From contig JAJHZJ010000251.1 of assembly GCA_023548195.1 (NCBI GenBank), positions 372,001 through 436,000 of the forward strand: a stretch of DNA of 64,000 bases, written 5' to 3'. The notes under the pieces are model-generated. The model was not told the DNA's origin. It saw only the letters and a program-made list of their open reading frames with translations, and searched no databases. Shown piece after piece: positions 1 to 9,762 of the stretch. The translations under genes were made by a program, and so were the position numbers. The DNA is from Bettongia penicillata ogilbyi (Eukaryota; Chordata; Mammalia; Diprotodontia; Potoroidae). Each line of letters opens with the position of its first letter. The stretch's first letter is position 1.

Positions 1-166
1 GACCCTTATTAGTTGTCTGACCCTGGGCAAGTCACTTAACCCTGATTGCCTCAGTTTTCTCATCTGTAAAATGAGCTGGAGAAGGAAATGGCAAACATTC
101 TAGTATTTTTCCAGGAAAACCCCGAAGGGGGTCACAAAGAGTCAGACACAATTGAAAACAACAACT
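1..166 (+). mobile_element. MAR1/WSINE-type CORE-SINE, 5' end cut by window edge
   Basis: A MIR-like core (CTGGGCAAGTCACTTAACCC, then a CATCTGTAAAATGAG block) is followed by GAGAAGGAAATGGCAAAC and a 3' tail ending GTCACAAAGAGTCAGACACA. That tail resembles the 3' end of BovB/RTE LINEs, the known arrangement of marsupial MAR1-type SINEs, which are thought to be mobilised by RTE machinery. Only part of the tRNA-like head is inside the window. Confidence 0.85.
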
Positions 167-299
167 GAAAGTTGGCATTTCCTTCAATTATGATTTTTAA
201 ATGCTACTTCTGAGATAATCTGTAGGCTTCTATAACACACAAAAAAAGCTTCTCTCCTTTAGATCATCCCATATACTGCCATATTTATCTTCCTTAAAC

Positions 300-690
300 A
301 TCTTTCATGATGTCACTCCTTTGCTCAAAAAATTTCCACTTTTCCTATTTCCTGCTGTTTAAAATCTTAAATCTCTGCCCAGTTTTCCAGACCTTGCTCA
401 CCCAACATTATTTCTCCCAATTCTCCAACACATCTCCTGCTTTAACTAGTTTGGTCTCCTGGATGCGGGTCAAGTGCTTATATATGCCTGTCTGTTGGCT
501 TCTTTTTCTTCTTTTTCACCTGCAATACTCTGCCTTCTCCTTTCTGTCTCCAGATATTACCTAATCTTCAAGATCCAGCTTAACTTCTGCATTCTTCATG
601 AAGTCCTCTCTGAGTGCTCTGTTCACATTATTATTAATGTAGTCTATACACAATGCAGGAATTTTATACTAGTGGAACCAGAAATAATCA
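300..690 (+). mobile_element. L2 LINE 3' region
   Basis: A pyrimidine-rich strand carries typical L2 3' phrases: ATGTCACTCCTTTGCTCAAA, then CTCTGCCTTCTCCTTTCTG, and TTCAAGATCCAGCTTAACTT. It matches the end of ORF2 and 3' UTR of L2. It is heavily diverged and short reading frames here are remnants. Confidence 0.75.
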
Positions 691-1142
691 TGTAGTATTT
701 CATTGTCACTGGCTGACTGACCTGTCAAGAAGGAATCATGCCAGCTCATCAGCACTAGTGTCAATATCCTAAGCTGGCCTAAAACTGCTTAGTCAGCTAT
801 GGAAAAGGGAATTAGTAAACATGCAGGCTACAGGACAGATCTTCCTCTCGGTGAAGTCCATTGATGCAACATATGAAGAAGGTATCAGAAAGCCACTGAG
901 TGTGCAAAGTGTGTATTGTTACTTTGGGTAGATTACAGTAAAAGTAGATGCTACCACACTTAATTATTTACATTATCACCTACTAAAAACTTCTGACTGA
1001 ATCCTTTAAATGCCCCAGTGTGGTCTGTGGTCCTAGCATATAATATACCACTTTCAGTGAGTGAATTGCTTATAGAGAATACAAAATACAAGCTCCTAAT
1101 CCTGGCATTTAAACTGCATCATGGTCCAATCTATTTTTTTCA
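691..1142. other. Unclassified non-coding sequence
   Basis: No repeat family, RNA gene or coding signal is recognised. The composition is ordinary AT-rich. Confidence 0.4.
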
Positions 1143-1560
1143 GTTAGTCAATAAACATTAAGATCCCACTATGTGCTAGGTATTGTTTTATGCATCGAGG
1201 ATACAAATACAAAGAATTAAACAATTCCTACTCACTCAAAAAGGAATACTAGATTTAGAATCAGAAAACTCTAGTTCAAATCTGAACTCTGCTGTTCACA
1301 AACTTGTGACATTAGGCTGGTGGTCATCAAAACCCTCTCAGCTCCATGCTTATCTGAAAAAATAATAACTAGCCTTTATAATAACACTTGGAGATTGGCA
1401 AAGCATTTTACAAACATCTCAGTTGATCCTCACAACAACCCTGGGAGGTAGATTCTATTATTGCTTCCCATTTTATAGTTGAGGAAACCAAGGCAGCATA
1501 GGTTAAGTGATATGTCGGGTCCCAAAGCTAATAAGTTTCCAAAATTGAAATTGACCTCAA
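1143..1560. mobile_element. L2 tail piece, then two MIR pieces in opposite orientation
   Basis: Positions about 1143-1245 look like an antisense L2 3' end (TCAATAAACATTAAG, CACTATGTGCTAGG). About 1246-1365 is a degraded sense MIR head. About 1366-1560 is an antisense MIR core (CTCACAACAACCCTGGGAGG, then the GTTGAGGAAACCAAGGC block). Two MIR halves facing each other suggest separate insertions rather than one element. Confidence 0.65.
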
Positions 1561-1699
1561 TTCTTCCAGACCAAATCCAATGCTCTCTCCACAGCCCAGT
1601 TGGGCTAGAATTCTGAAATCCCCTTATAGCTCTAAATATAATGTTAGATCAGTCTGATGACATACCAGCCAAAGAGGTCTTCTGACCATTTCTTGATCT

Positions 1700-2225
1700 C
1701 ATCTGAACCTATCCCCAGAATATTTTATTGTACTGTTCCCTAGAGCTCTAGAAGAGGGAACATCCTCACCTGTGAAAATCCTTTCCATTCTTCAAAACCC
1801 CAGCTCTAATACCTCCTCCTTCATTAGATATTGGAGACGACTCCCACTCTAATCTCTGCTGCCACTGGTTAACGTCTCCTATGTACTTCTCTATGTCTTT
1901 AGTTAACTTCAAGGAGAGTTTAGTTAAGCTCCAAGGAGAGTAGAAATTGTGTCTTATCTAAGTGATGTATATCACCCACACACAATGTGTACAATTAAAT
2001 GTTTGCTGTAGGTATTTTCTCTTTTTTCATTCATTTATATTCAAATTGCTTCATCCAATTTACTTTTACTAAATTCTAAGCTTCTATTTTCATTCCTTTA
2101 TATGCTTTCTCCACCCACTCTTACTAAATTGCATGCCACTTGAGGGTACATAGGGGCTTGTGCCCAGCTCCTACAAAGCTGCCTCACAGGTAACAGAGAC
2201 TCGATTAATGTTTGCTGAATTAATT
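1700..2225 (+). mobile_element. Two L2 3' ends in tandem
   Basis: Positions about 1700-2010 and 2080-2225 each resemble the L2 terminal region: CCATTCTTCAAAACCCCAGC in the first, and GCCACTTGAGGGTACATAGG plus AATGTTTGCTGAAT in the second. They may be two insertions or a local duplication; divergence hides the boundaries. Confidence 0.6.
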
Positions 2226-2285
2226 GGAGTCTTGTGTTGTTTCCCATTTATTAAGCTTGTCTTCCAAACTAGACTGTAAGTTCCC

Positions 2286-2316
2286 ATTATATTATATTAT
2301 ATTATATTATATTATC
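2286..2316. repeat. (ATATT)n microsatellite
   Basis: About six perfect tandem ATATT units. No coding content. Confidence 0.9.
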
Positions 2317-2639
2317 TCCTTAGTAAATATATTTTTCTCAAAGCCAAGTACATCAATGGGGAGGGTCATTGGGGGGAAACTTATTAGTGGGAATACAAGA
2401 AAACCAGATCCTCAGTGTTATCTCTAGAATTCTGCTCCCTCAGTAGGTATAGTAGCAGCCTTCTAGCAACCTGGCCCACCAAATGTGAGTGTGATTTGAG
2501 GGAGTGGCTCCAGAGGATGTTACTCCTGTAAAATGGGGGAGGGGGGAAACTAGATGATTTCTTAGGTTTTTTCCAACACTAATCTAGTCCGTTGTGCTGA
2601 GAAGTGCTAGGACTTGAGACTTGCAGGGAATAACGAAAA

Positions 2640-2995
2640 GTGAAATAAATAGAATCAAGGGAATGTTGGATACCGTAATAGCAATATTGTTCGAAGAACA
2701 GTTGTGAACAACTAAGCTATTTTGAGTATTATAAATATTCAAATCAATTACAAAGCACCTATGAAGGAAGATGATGTCCACCGCCAGAGAAAAAACTGAT
2801 AAATAGAAATATGTAATACATATTTCATATATATATATGTGTATATATGTATGAATATATGTATATGTATGTATATATATGTATGTGTGTGTATGCGTGT
2901 GTGTGTGTAATGGTGATGGCCTCTAGTATGGATGAGGAGAGAAAAAGGGAGAGAGTTTGGACCTTAAAAATGTAATTTAAAAAAATAAATTTAAA
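2640..2995 (+). mobile_element. L1-type 3' end with internal TA/TG microsatellite
   Basis: The segment runs from GCAATATTGTTCGAAGAACA through AAGGAAGATGATGTCCACC and CCAGAGAAAAAACTGATAAA to an A-rich end near 2995. This is the layout of a marsupial L1 3' UTR variant. The alternating TATA/TGTG block at about 2826-2910 lies inside it and is probably a microsatellite expansion within the UTR. Confidence 0.7.
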
Positions 2996-3009
2996 ACCAA
3001 AGAACTGAT

Positions 3010-3240
3010 AGTATCTGAGTACTGATTAAACAATAGTGATGGCTCATTTTGTCCAGCACCTTGCAAGGCATTTTTCTGCACAATAGTCCTGTGAGATAGG
3101 GAAAACATGAATTACCATTCTTATTTTACATATGGAAACATATTTCCTGGAATACATAGTAAGTGCTTAATAAATACTTGTTGATTAAGGCTCAAAGAAG
3201 TTAAGAAGCTGTCTGGAAGCCAAGTATTCCACTTCACTAC
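3010..3240 (-). mobile_element. MIR, antisense, degraded
   Basis: It shows TAGTCCTGTGAGATAGGG and a degraded ATTTTACATATGGAAACA block, the antisense MIR core. AAGTGCTTAATAAATACTTG within it resembles an L2/MIR terminal piece, so it may be composite. Confidence 0.55.
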
Positions 3241-3369
3241 ATTGTCTGAGGGGGAAAAAAGAATTTAAAAATTATAAAATTATTATAGGAGCTGGTGTGA
3301 ATGGTGGTGCCATTGACAGAAATTACAAAGTTAGATGAAAAATAGGTTTGGGGGAAAAGGAAAGAGAAT

Positions 3370-3500
3370 TAGTCTTAGAAGTTGAAGAATTGACTTCCAG
3401 TCCTGACTTGATTCATTTCTACTTCTATAACCTGGGACAATATACCTAATCACTAGGGACTTCAATTTTCTCATCTGCAAAATGAAGGTCTGGGCTTAGG
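3370..3500 (+). mobile_element. MIR, sense
   Basis: CAATTTTCTCATCTGCAAAA follows a degraded GACAATATACCTAATCACT, the sense MIR core. Confidence 0.65.
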
Positions 3501-3539
3501 TGATTTCTATTGATCCTTCTACCTTTAAACCTTGTGACT

Positions 3540-4110
3540 CAGGTAGTTGGCAAATCTTACCATTTAAATAGGTGTCTTCACGTGGAGTTGACCAGTAGGT
3601 ATTACTTGAGATAAAGACCAGGAAGAGATCAGGGATAGAAATAGAGACTTGAGAGTCTTCTGCATCCCCACAATAGCTCAAGTTATGAGAATGAATGATA
3701 TTGTTAGGGGGATAGTGTAAAGAGAAGACAAAAACCAAGGGTAAAAACACTAACCTTAAAGATCTGGGAAGAGTTCCAGATGCTGAATGGGTCGTTAGAA
3801 AGGTCAGAAGGGAATGAAGTGAGAATGGTGTCTCTGAAGCCAAGTGAACAAGGACTATCCACCAGAAAGAAATAGTCAAGAGTGTCCAATGCTATAGACA
3901 AGTGAATGAGGATGATGATGATGTTTATTTTAAAGCCATTGTTTGGGAATGATTATGAGGTCACTGACAGTCTTTGAGTGAGCAATAAAGATGTGGGAGA
4001 TGAGACGGATTCCAAGTGCCTGGTGAAGGAAAAGAGAAATGCATTTATAGCCAACTTTTTAAAGAACTTTGTCAGTGAAGTGGAAGTAGGATCATAGAAA
4101 ACTGGCTAAA
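3540..4110 (-). mobile_element. L2 LINE ORF2 reverse-transcriptase remnant
   Basis: Read on the minus strand, short stretches recall L2 reverse transcriptase: ALDTLDYF for the usual AFDTVDH region, SLGFRDTIL, and GDAEDSQVSIS in place of the catalytic ADDSQ. The pieces lie in different frames with intervening stops, so this is a dead fragment. The order matches L2 palm-domain motifs. The acidic catalytic pair survives only as E-D. Confidence 0.75.
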
Positions 4111-4119
4111 AGGAAATAA

Positions 4120-4530
4120 AGGAAAGAATGTGTGTGAGTGTGTGTAGCACAGGTTTAAATTTAATTCCTGTTCACACAGTCAGCCTGGGTCCACAGTGTA
4201 TAGCTGCTACATTAGCTATAATCACCTTTCATGGTACAAAAGGTGGCCCTAAGGAGTTTAGGGTAGTTTTCTAATATTATTGCTCATAAACTCCCCCTGG
4301 TGTGCTCCTCCCCCTCTCATAATCATCATCAATTGAAATCAATTAGTCAGCCAGATTTAATTAGGTTTTAGAAAGAGGTATTTATGGTCATTGGCATTTA
4401 AGAGTGCCACTAACCCCCTTTTATTAATTATCTGCTGGCATGATTAATAAAATGATTAATTACCCAGAAATTATATCTTCCCCAACGGGGAAGGGCCCAG
4501 CCCGCTACTGAGCAGACCTGAGACTGAAAA
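4120..4530. other. AT-rich, ATTA-motif-dense non-repetitive segment
   Basis: No repeat family is recognised from about 4240 to 4480. The segment holds repeated homeodomain-type cores: TTTAATTAGG, TTATTAATTATC, GATTAATAAAATGATTAATT, alongside CTATT/CCATT-like elements. The density resembles a regulatory non-coding element, but base composition alone could produce it. Confidence 0.3.
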
Positions 4531-4535
4531 CCTTC

Positions 4536-4999
4536 TCATGTCTATCCAGAACCTGCCTCAAATTTCAGCTCAGAGACCTGAAAGCCAAGGGATATTGGAG
4601 ACAATTGACAGACAAAGTGAAGCCAGACATTGTGATCAAGCACTGGTTTGCCACCAGAAATGACTATGGTCACACCTACCATGTCTGCAGATAACTGTGA
4701 GAAGTCTTGTCTGAGTTTAAGCCAGCCCCTGTGTACATTGAGCGATGAAGTAGTGCTGAATGGAAAGAGATCTCCTACACATTCTGCAATTACCCCTCCC
4801 ACCAAGAGTTCATTACATCTACTTCCAGTATGGAGGCAAAAATAATCAGTCCTGGGCTCACTGATATGGCCTGAGTGTCACCAGCAGTAGCATCACCATT
4901 GACCCTGAAGTCATTAGGAAACCCATTCCTGCAGAAAGGGAGGATCTTTTCAGGAGATCGCCTAAGATCCTTCCAACAAAAACTGAGGACGTAAACTAG
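4536..4999 (+). pseudogene. Processed pseudogene fragment of an FBA-domain F-box protein (FBXO2/6/17/27/44 group)
   Basis: Translation on the + strand gives pieces of an FBA (F-box-associated, sugar-chain-binding) domain in order. From about 4554: LRDLKAKGYWRQL, KPDIVIKHWFATRND. Then a frameshifted ADNCEK, followed by LSEFKPAPVYIE and a TGA at 4746. Next WKEISYTFCNYPS, then a frame change near 4811 into IYFQYGGKNNQSW, a TGA at 4862 probably replacing Trp, and GLSVTSSSITIDP. It ends at a TAG at 4997-4999. Parent proteins are substrate receptors of SCF ubiquitin ligases. The stretch is contiguous although the parent gene is known to have introns across this domain, so a processed retrocopy is inferred. 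The F-box half is missing. The exact parent paralogue cannot be chosen by eye. Confidence 0.8.
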
Positions 5000-5007
5000 A
5001 GAATGAT

Positions 5008-5154
5008 GAAGCAAATTGTGGTATATGAATAGAATAAAACATTATTGTGCCATGGGTGGGGATGAATATGAAGAATTCAGAGACTTATATGAACTAATTC
5101 AGAGTGACACTGAAGAGCCGTGTGACCCAGGGAGAGTTACTTCATCTCTGACTG
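5008..5154 (+). mobile_element. L1 3' UTR fragment followed by a MIR scrap
   Basis: AAATTGTGGTATATGAAT, ATTATTGTGCCATG and GACTTATATGAACTAATTCA match the marsupial L1 3' UTR. At about 5115-5150 GTGTGACCCAGGGAGAG with ACTTCATCTCTGACTG is a MIR-like scrap. Since this 3' UTR piece precedes ORF2-derived sequence, it is a separate insertion from the next element. Confidence 0.65.
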
Positions 5155-6420
5155 TGAATAGGGGTATAGTTCATGATCAAACAAGAGATAGGATCATGGG
5201 AGGTAAAATGGATAACTTGTATTATGTTAAGCTTAAAATAGTTTGTACAAACAAAACAAATACAACCAAAATAAGAAAAGCAGAAAACTGGAAGGAGAAT
5301 TTTGCACCAAGTTTTTGGGTTTTTTTTTATAAAGGTCTCATTTCTCAAATATATAAGGAACTGAACCAAATCTATAAAAATAAGAATCATAGACCTTGTG
5401 CAAGTCACTTAACCCCAATTATCTCACCTCTCCTTTCCAAAAAGAAAAAAGAACCATTCCCAAACTGATAAATGGTCAAAGGATATGAGTAGGCAGTTTT
5501 CAAAAGAAGAAATCAACACTGCCAGTAGTCATTTAAAAAATGCTCTACATCATTTGTACAGAATTGCAAATTAAAACAACTCTGAAGTACCCTTTCACAC
5601 CTATAAAATTGGCCAAAATGACCAAAAAGAAAAATGACAAATGTTGGAGGGGATGTAGAAAAAATAAGTACATTAATTCATTGTTGGTAGAGCTATGAAT
5701 AAGCCCAACCGTTCTGGAGAACAATTTGGAACTATGCCCAAAGGGCTATAAAATTGTGCATGCCCTTTAACCCAGCAATACCACTACTAGGTCTATATCC
5801 CAAAGAGATCAAAGAAAAAGGAAAAAGGCCCATGTATGCAAAAATATTTATAGCAGCTCTTTTGTAGTGGCAGAGAATACCCATCAAATGAAGAATGACT
5901 GAACAAGTTAGTGTATAAGAATGCGATAGAATGCTTTTGTGCTGTAAGAAATGATGGAGATGGCTTCAGAAAAATCTGGGAAGACTTATATGAAATCATG
6001 AGAGGAGAACCAGGAAAACATCATACACAATACTAACAAGATTGTAATGAAAATCAACTGTGAAAGAATTATCAAATGATCAATACAATCATCCATGACG
6101 ATTTTAAAAGATTCATGATGAAAAATGCCATTCACCTCCACAAAGAGAACTGATGGGTTCTCAGTGCTAATTGGAGAATTTTTTTCTCTTTATTTTTCTT
6201 GCTTCCTGCCCACCCACCCAAATTCCACAACATGGCAAATGTGGAAACACGTTTTGCATTACTTACTATATATAATAAGCATTATGTTTCTTGCCTTCTC
6301 AATGGGTAGGGAAGAGAGTGGAGGGAGAAAGAGAATTTGAAACTCAAAAATTATTTTTAAGTAGAAATTAAATTGAATTTAAATGTTAAATTTAATTTTT
6401 AAAAGAGTTATAAAAAGAAT
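5155..6420 (+). mobile_element. 5'-truncated L1 (ORF2 C-terminus and 3' UTR), with nested SINE
   Basis: The open stretch starting near 5200 encodes KMDNLYYVKLK, CTNKTNTTKIRKAENW and KGLISQIYKELNQIYKNK, recognisable as the C-terminal part of marsupial L1 ORF2. Further on, the 3' end resembles other L1 copies here (TATTTATAGCAGCTCTTTTG, GAACCAGGAAAACATCATAC), ending near AACTCAAAAATTATTTTTAA. ORF2 is interrupted by frameshifts and a SINE at 5391-5450. The element cannot be autonomous. Confidence 0.85.
5391..5450 (+). mobile_element. Short SINE fragment nested in L1
   Basis: AGACCTTGTGCAAGTCACTT and AACCCCAATTATCTCACCTC are MIR/MAR1 core, followed by an A-rich tail. The flanks AAGAATCAT (5382-5390) and AAGAACCATT (5449-5458) look like a slightly diverged target-site duplication, and L1 ORF2 sequence resumes directly after it. 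Confidence 0.65.
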
Positions 6421-6509
6421 TTTTTTTTTCAAAACAACAAGAAGAAAGGCTTGGGAAGACTACCACCCCTTGCAAAAAATCACAGATATGAAACTCTGAA
6501 ACACTAGGA

Positions 6510-6815
6510 ACAGCTTTGAGAGTTAGGAGGAACTGAGGAGAAAAACCTGGGTCCCAGTTTAATAATTGGTTATTAATATGATAGTATAATAATAATTTTT
6601 CTCAGCTGGGATACAATAAGGTATGCCTGGAGATAGAACAAGAGAGTCAACAGAAGGAGATAGTGTAGGATTGAGTTTGTTCACCAATGGAGATAGGGAT
6701 GGGAGGAGAGCGTAGCCAGTGCAGGAATGATGTCCTGGGGGAAAAAAAACTGAAGAGATTGAGGGAACAGAGATTGCTATGAAGATGAAGAACAGTACTA
6801 GGGAGAGTACTTCCT
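6510..6815 (-). repeat. Left arm of a ~0.27-0.3 kb inverted duplication
   Basis: The reverse complement of this segment aligns by eye with 7725-8010 for nearly its whole length. Shared phrases include CTACACTATC, CCATCCCTATCTCCAT, GGACATCATTCCTG and AATTATTATTATAC, and both end at AAACTGGGACCCAG. Matching weakens outside about 6510 and 6815. Confidence 0.8.
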
Positions 6816-7380
6816 GAGAGAGGAAGCCCCTGTTGCTGGAACCAGAAAGAGAAAAAGCCTAACCCCAGGCTGGAGACATTTTCATCTCTCAACTTCCCAA
6901 CTTTGGTTTTCACTAATCACTTTTTATAAAGCCAACCTAGAGTTGGTTTGAGGGAGGAGAGAGTGAGGTCAGCACATGGTCAGTTCCTAGCTTTCCAGCC
7001 ACATCTGTGTCTCCAGCTCCCTTACTCCAGACCATAGATGAGTTTCCTTCCTTGGTCATTGATGTATAGAGCACATACATGTTTTTACTGAAGTAAAAAC
7101 AACAACCCCATTTGCCTGTAAAGCTACTCTTGCCCCAAAGAACTCAAGGGCACCAAAGAAAATGGGGTCTCAGGGTCCTCCAATTATGTCTCACCTCGAG
7201 ATTACTTTCTGGAGGCCAAATTCCAACTGCCAAGCCAAGAAATGGGTGGATGTGAGCTTGCTAGGTTGCTACAGGTTATAGGACCCAGGGCTTACTCATT
7301 TTTAAAATGTCTAAGGCCATGACTCTTTCAAGAATACCACCACCACTCAGTAATATCTCCTCTTTTTAGTTCATAAGGTC
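6816..7380. other. Spacer between inverted arms, unclassified
   Basis: No repeat family, RNA gene or coding signal is recognised in this stretch, which separates the two inverted arms together with the L2-type remnant that follows. Confidence 0.35.
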
Positions 7381-7775
7381 CAACTTTATTGCCCAATCTA
7401 GATCCTATTGGTGATTATCTACCAATCCCTGAGACATTCCCTGTCCTTCCTCAATAAGTTTGGTGCCTGGCTCATAATCTTTCTCTTCCTCAACTCCTGC
7501 CCAGATTCTAGGGAATTTCAATGTATATATGGATGCTTCCTCAGATCCACTAACTTCTCATTCTCTATACATATTCTGTATACTTGACCTACTTCTTCCT
7601 CTGGTCTATGTCAACTATACACCATGAGGGACATAGGCTTGATCTTGCCATCCCCCACAAGTATTCAACTTCCATGTTCAAGAGCTCTGAAATGGCTTTG
7701 TCTGACCATGTAATTTTGTCATTTCATCTCTCCCTAGCACTATTCTCCATCTTCATAGTGATCTCTGTTCCCTTA
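7380..7775 (+). mobile_element. L2-type LINE endonuclease (APE) remnant
   Basis: From about 7505 the + strand encodes ILGNFNVYMDASSDPLTSHS, corresponding to the GDFN motif of LINE AP-type endonucleases with D changed to N. After a frame change, HHEGHRLDLAIPH and ALSDHVILSFHLSL follow, the conserved H..GH.LDL and SDH region. The order and spacing match the end of the L2/CR1-group endonuclease, which nicks target DNA. It is dead: different frames and a damaged catalytic Asp. Confidence 0.75.
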
Positions 7776-8010
7776 ATCTCTCCAGTTTTTTCCTGGGACA
7801 TCATTCCTGAACTGGCTACATTCTCCTTCCATCCCTATCTCCATGTATTTGTGAACCAACTCAATCCTACACTATCCTCTTCTGTCAACTCCTTTGTTCT
7901 ATCTCCAGTCATAACTTATTATATCCCAACTGAGAGAAATTATTATTATACAATTATATTAAAAATCAATTATTAAACTGGGACCCAGACTTTTCCCTTC
8001 ATTTTCCTCA
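7725..8010 (+). repeat. Right arm of the inverted duplication
   Basis: This is the direct-strand partner of 6510-6815 and begins within the last part of the L2-like endonuclease homology (CTCTCCCTAG). It extends past L2-like sequence into AATTATTATTATAC and AAACTGGGACCCAG, so the shared block is not simply a conserved L2 domain. Confidence 0.8.
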
Positions 8011-9600
8011 TTCTTGTTAAAGTCAGTCGCTGAAGGACATGACTGATTGATGAGATTATTCCTAGCTCCCAAGAAACATGCTCTTCAGTGTTGGGCAGGG
8101 ATCCCACCCAACTAGGAGATCTTACTTCTTACTTCTGTTTAGAGTATAATAAGACTCCAGTCTATATGTATCCTTACCCTGGATAAAGGGAGCCCTGTTC
8201 TTGTACCCCTCCATTAGAGTTTAGTGTATCCCAACTCATGAAGGGGAAAACCAACCAGAGTAGTCTGATTGGAGAGAGATTCACCTGTCCAGATTACTGG
8301 AGGTGGCTGTGTTGTATGACTAAGCCATATTCTCAGCAGGAGGAGGTAGACTTCTAATTTACCTCCCCATTAACTGTCACCAATCAGGGTTGATTTACAC
8401 TCATTAAGGGAATTTCAAGATCTTCATTAAACTTCTTTGGTTATTGAGAGAAACTACAGAACCTCCATTCATTATTAGCTAGTGTAATTAATAATCTGAT
8501 TATTAATTACCAAGAAAAAAGAGGTATTTATTAAAGTATTATAGTAAGAATTATTTAACACTAAATATCCACCCCTCCACCCCCCAAAAAAAGCCTATGA
8601 CACTCTCCCTCCCATAAAAACAGAATCCAATGGAAAGTTGGCTTAAGAGTATGGAATACACATAGCAGAATGGTAACTCAGAGCTCCTAGTTGTTAGAAA
8701 TTCCTTTTTCCCTTTCTGGGTTACTCATGAATTTCCTACTAGACATGACTTTCTAGACTAAAGTAGACTTTCTGCTTGGCTCCTTATAGAATCTTGAAGT
8801 TTCCTCTCCTCAGTATTGCTTAGTTTGATGATTGTTCCTATACGAAAACTGACAGTTCTTTCACATATACTGGTAGGACTTGGATGCTGATTAAAAAGTC
8901 TTAAGTCCTCTGACCCTCAATCCTTCCATAGTCAAGGAGGTGGAGACCAAACTTGACACCAGAGAGAAAGTCAAAACTCTCCTCCTTCCTTCATAAGTGA
9001 TTCATTCTTAAGAGCTAAGCTAGAACTTTTCTCTTCTGTATCACCATTCTTTCAAGGTTCCATATTCCAAACTTGCTTGATGATAAGCAAACCTCACAGG
9101 GCATGACCAAGTCCCTCAACCAATCTGATCAGATTACTTGTCAAACCCAATTGATACACCTTTGATGGATTCAGGCCAAAATCCAGACCTTGTTCATTCT
9201 TCTGATTGATTCAGTCAAAGTATAGTCTCATCTGATAATTTTATCAAGGATATGTGAAATGTGATGATCGATTGACTCAATTTACCTCTACCTTTACACT
9301 CCCCCTCCCTCAGTTTTATTATTTATTTTCCTCTGCAAATCTAATGGAGTGCAGTTTGGCAATGCTATGGTCCCACCCAAATCTTAAATAATTCTTTAGT
9401 GATTTCAGGAGGTTCTGCCTTATCCTTTTGTAATACCTTCTCCACCACTTTATGCTAGAGAGCCTTAGGAAAAGTCTATGTCAGAGTTCATAATCAAATT
9501 TTATAATTAGTATTTTTTCATACTTCCAAATGCATAGCAATACAATTTTAACACACAGGTATCATTTGCCACACTCTAATAGGTGTCTTGATGCTTGCAA
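8011..9600. other. Unclassified region, possibly old ERV/LTR or unique DNA
   Basis: About 1.6 kb with no recognised coding signal or family. An ATTA-rich patch lies at 8460-8560 (TAATTAATAATCTGATTATT). Several CCAATC/TGATT-type words recur between 9100 and 9260. An ancient retroviral remnant is possible but no gag/pol motif was found. Confidence 0.35.
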
Positions 9601-9605
9601 AAAGG

Positions 9606-9762
9606 TTCACCCATGCCTATTAATTGGGGGATGACTGAACAAGTTGTGGTATATTAATATAATGGATACTATCATTCCATAAGAAATGATAAGCAGGCAG
9701 ATTTCAGAAAAACCAGGAGAGATTTGCATGAACTGATGTTGAGTGAAGTGAGCAGAACCAGA
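9606..9762 (+). mobile_element. L1 3' UTR segment, upstream half of a chimera
   Basis: TATTAATTGGGGGATGACTG, AACAAGTTGTGGTATATTAA, and GAAGTGAGCAGAACCAG are consecutive landmarks of the marsupial L1 3' UTR. The L1 sequence stops at CCAG and HAL1 sequence follows without an intervening tail. Confidence 0.8.

Noticed and set aside
5016..5468. 150-residue open frame as a cellular gene
   Set aside because: Its middle part is L1 ORF2 and its ends are L1 UTR, MIR and SINE sequence.
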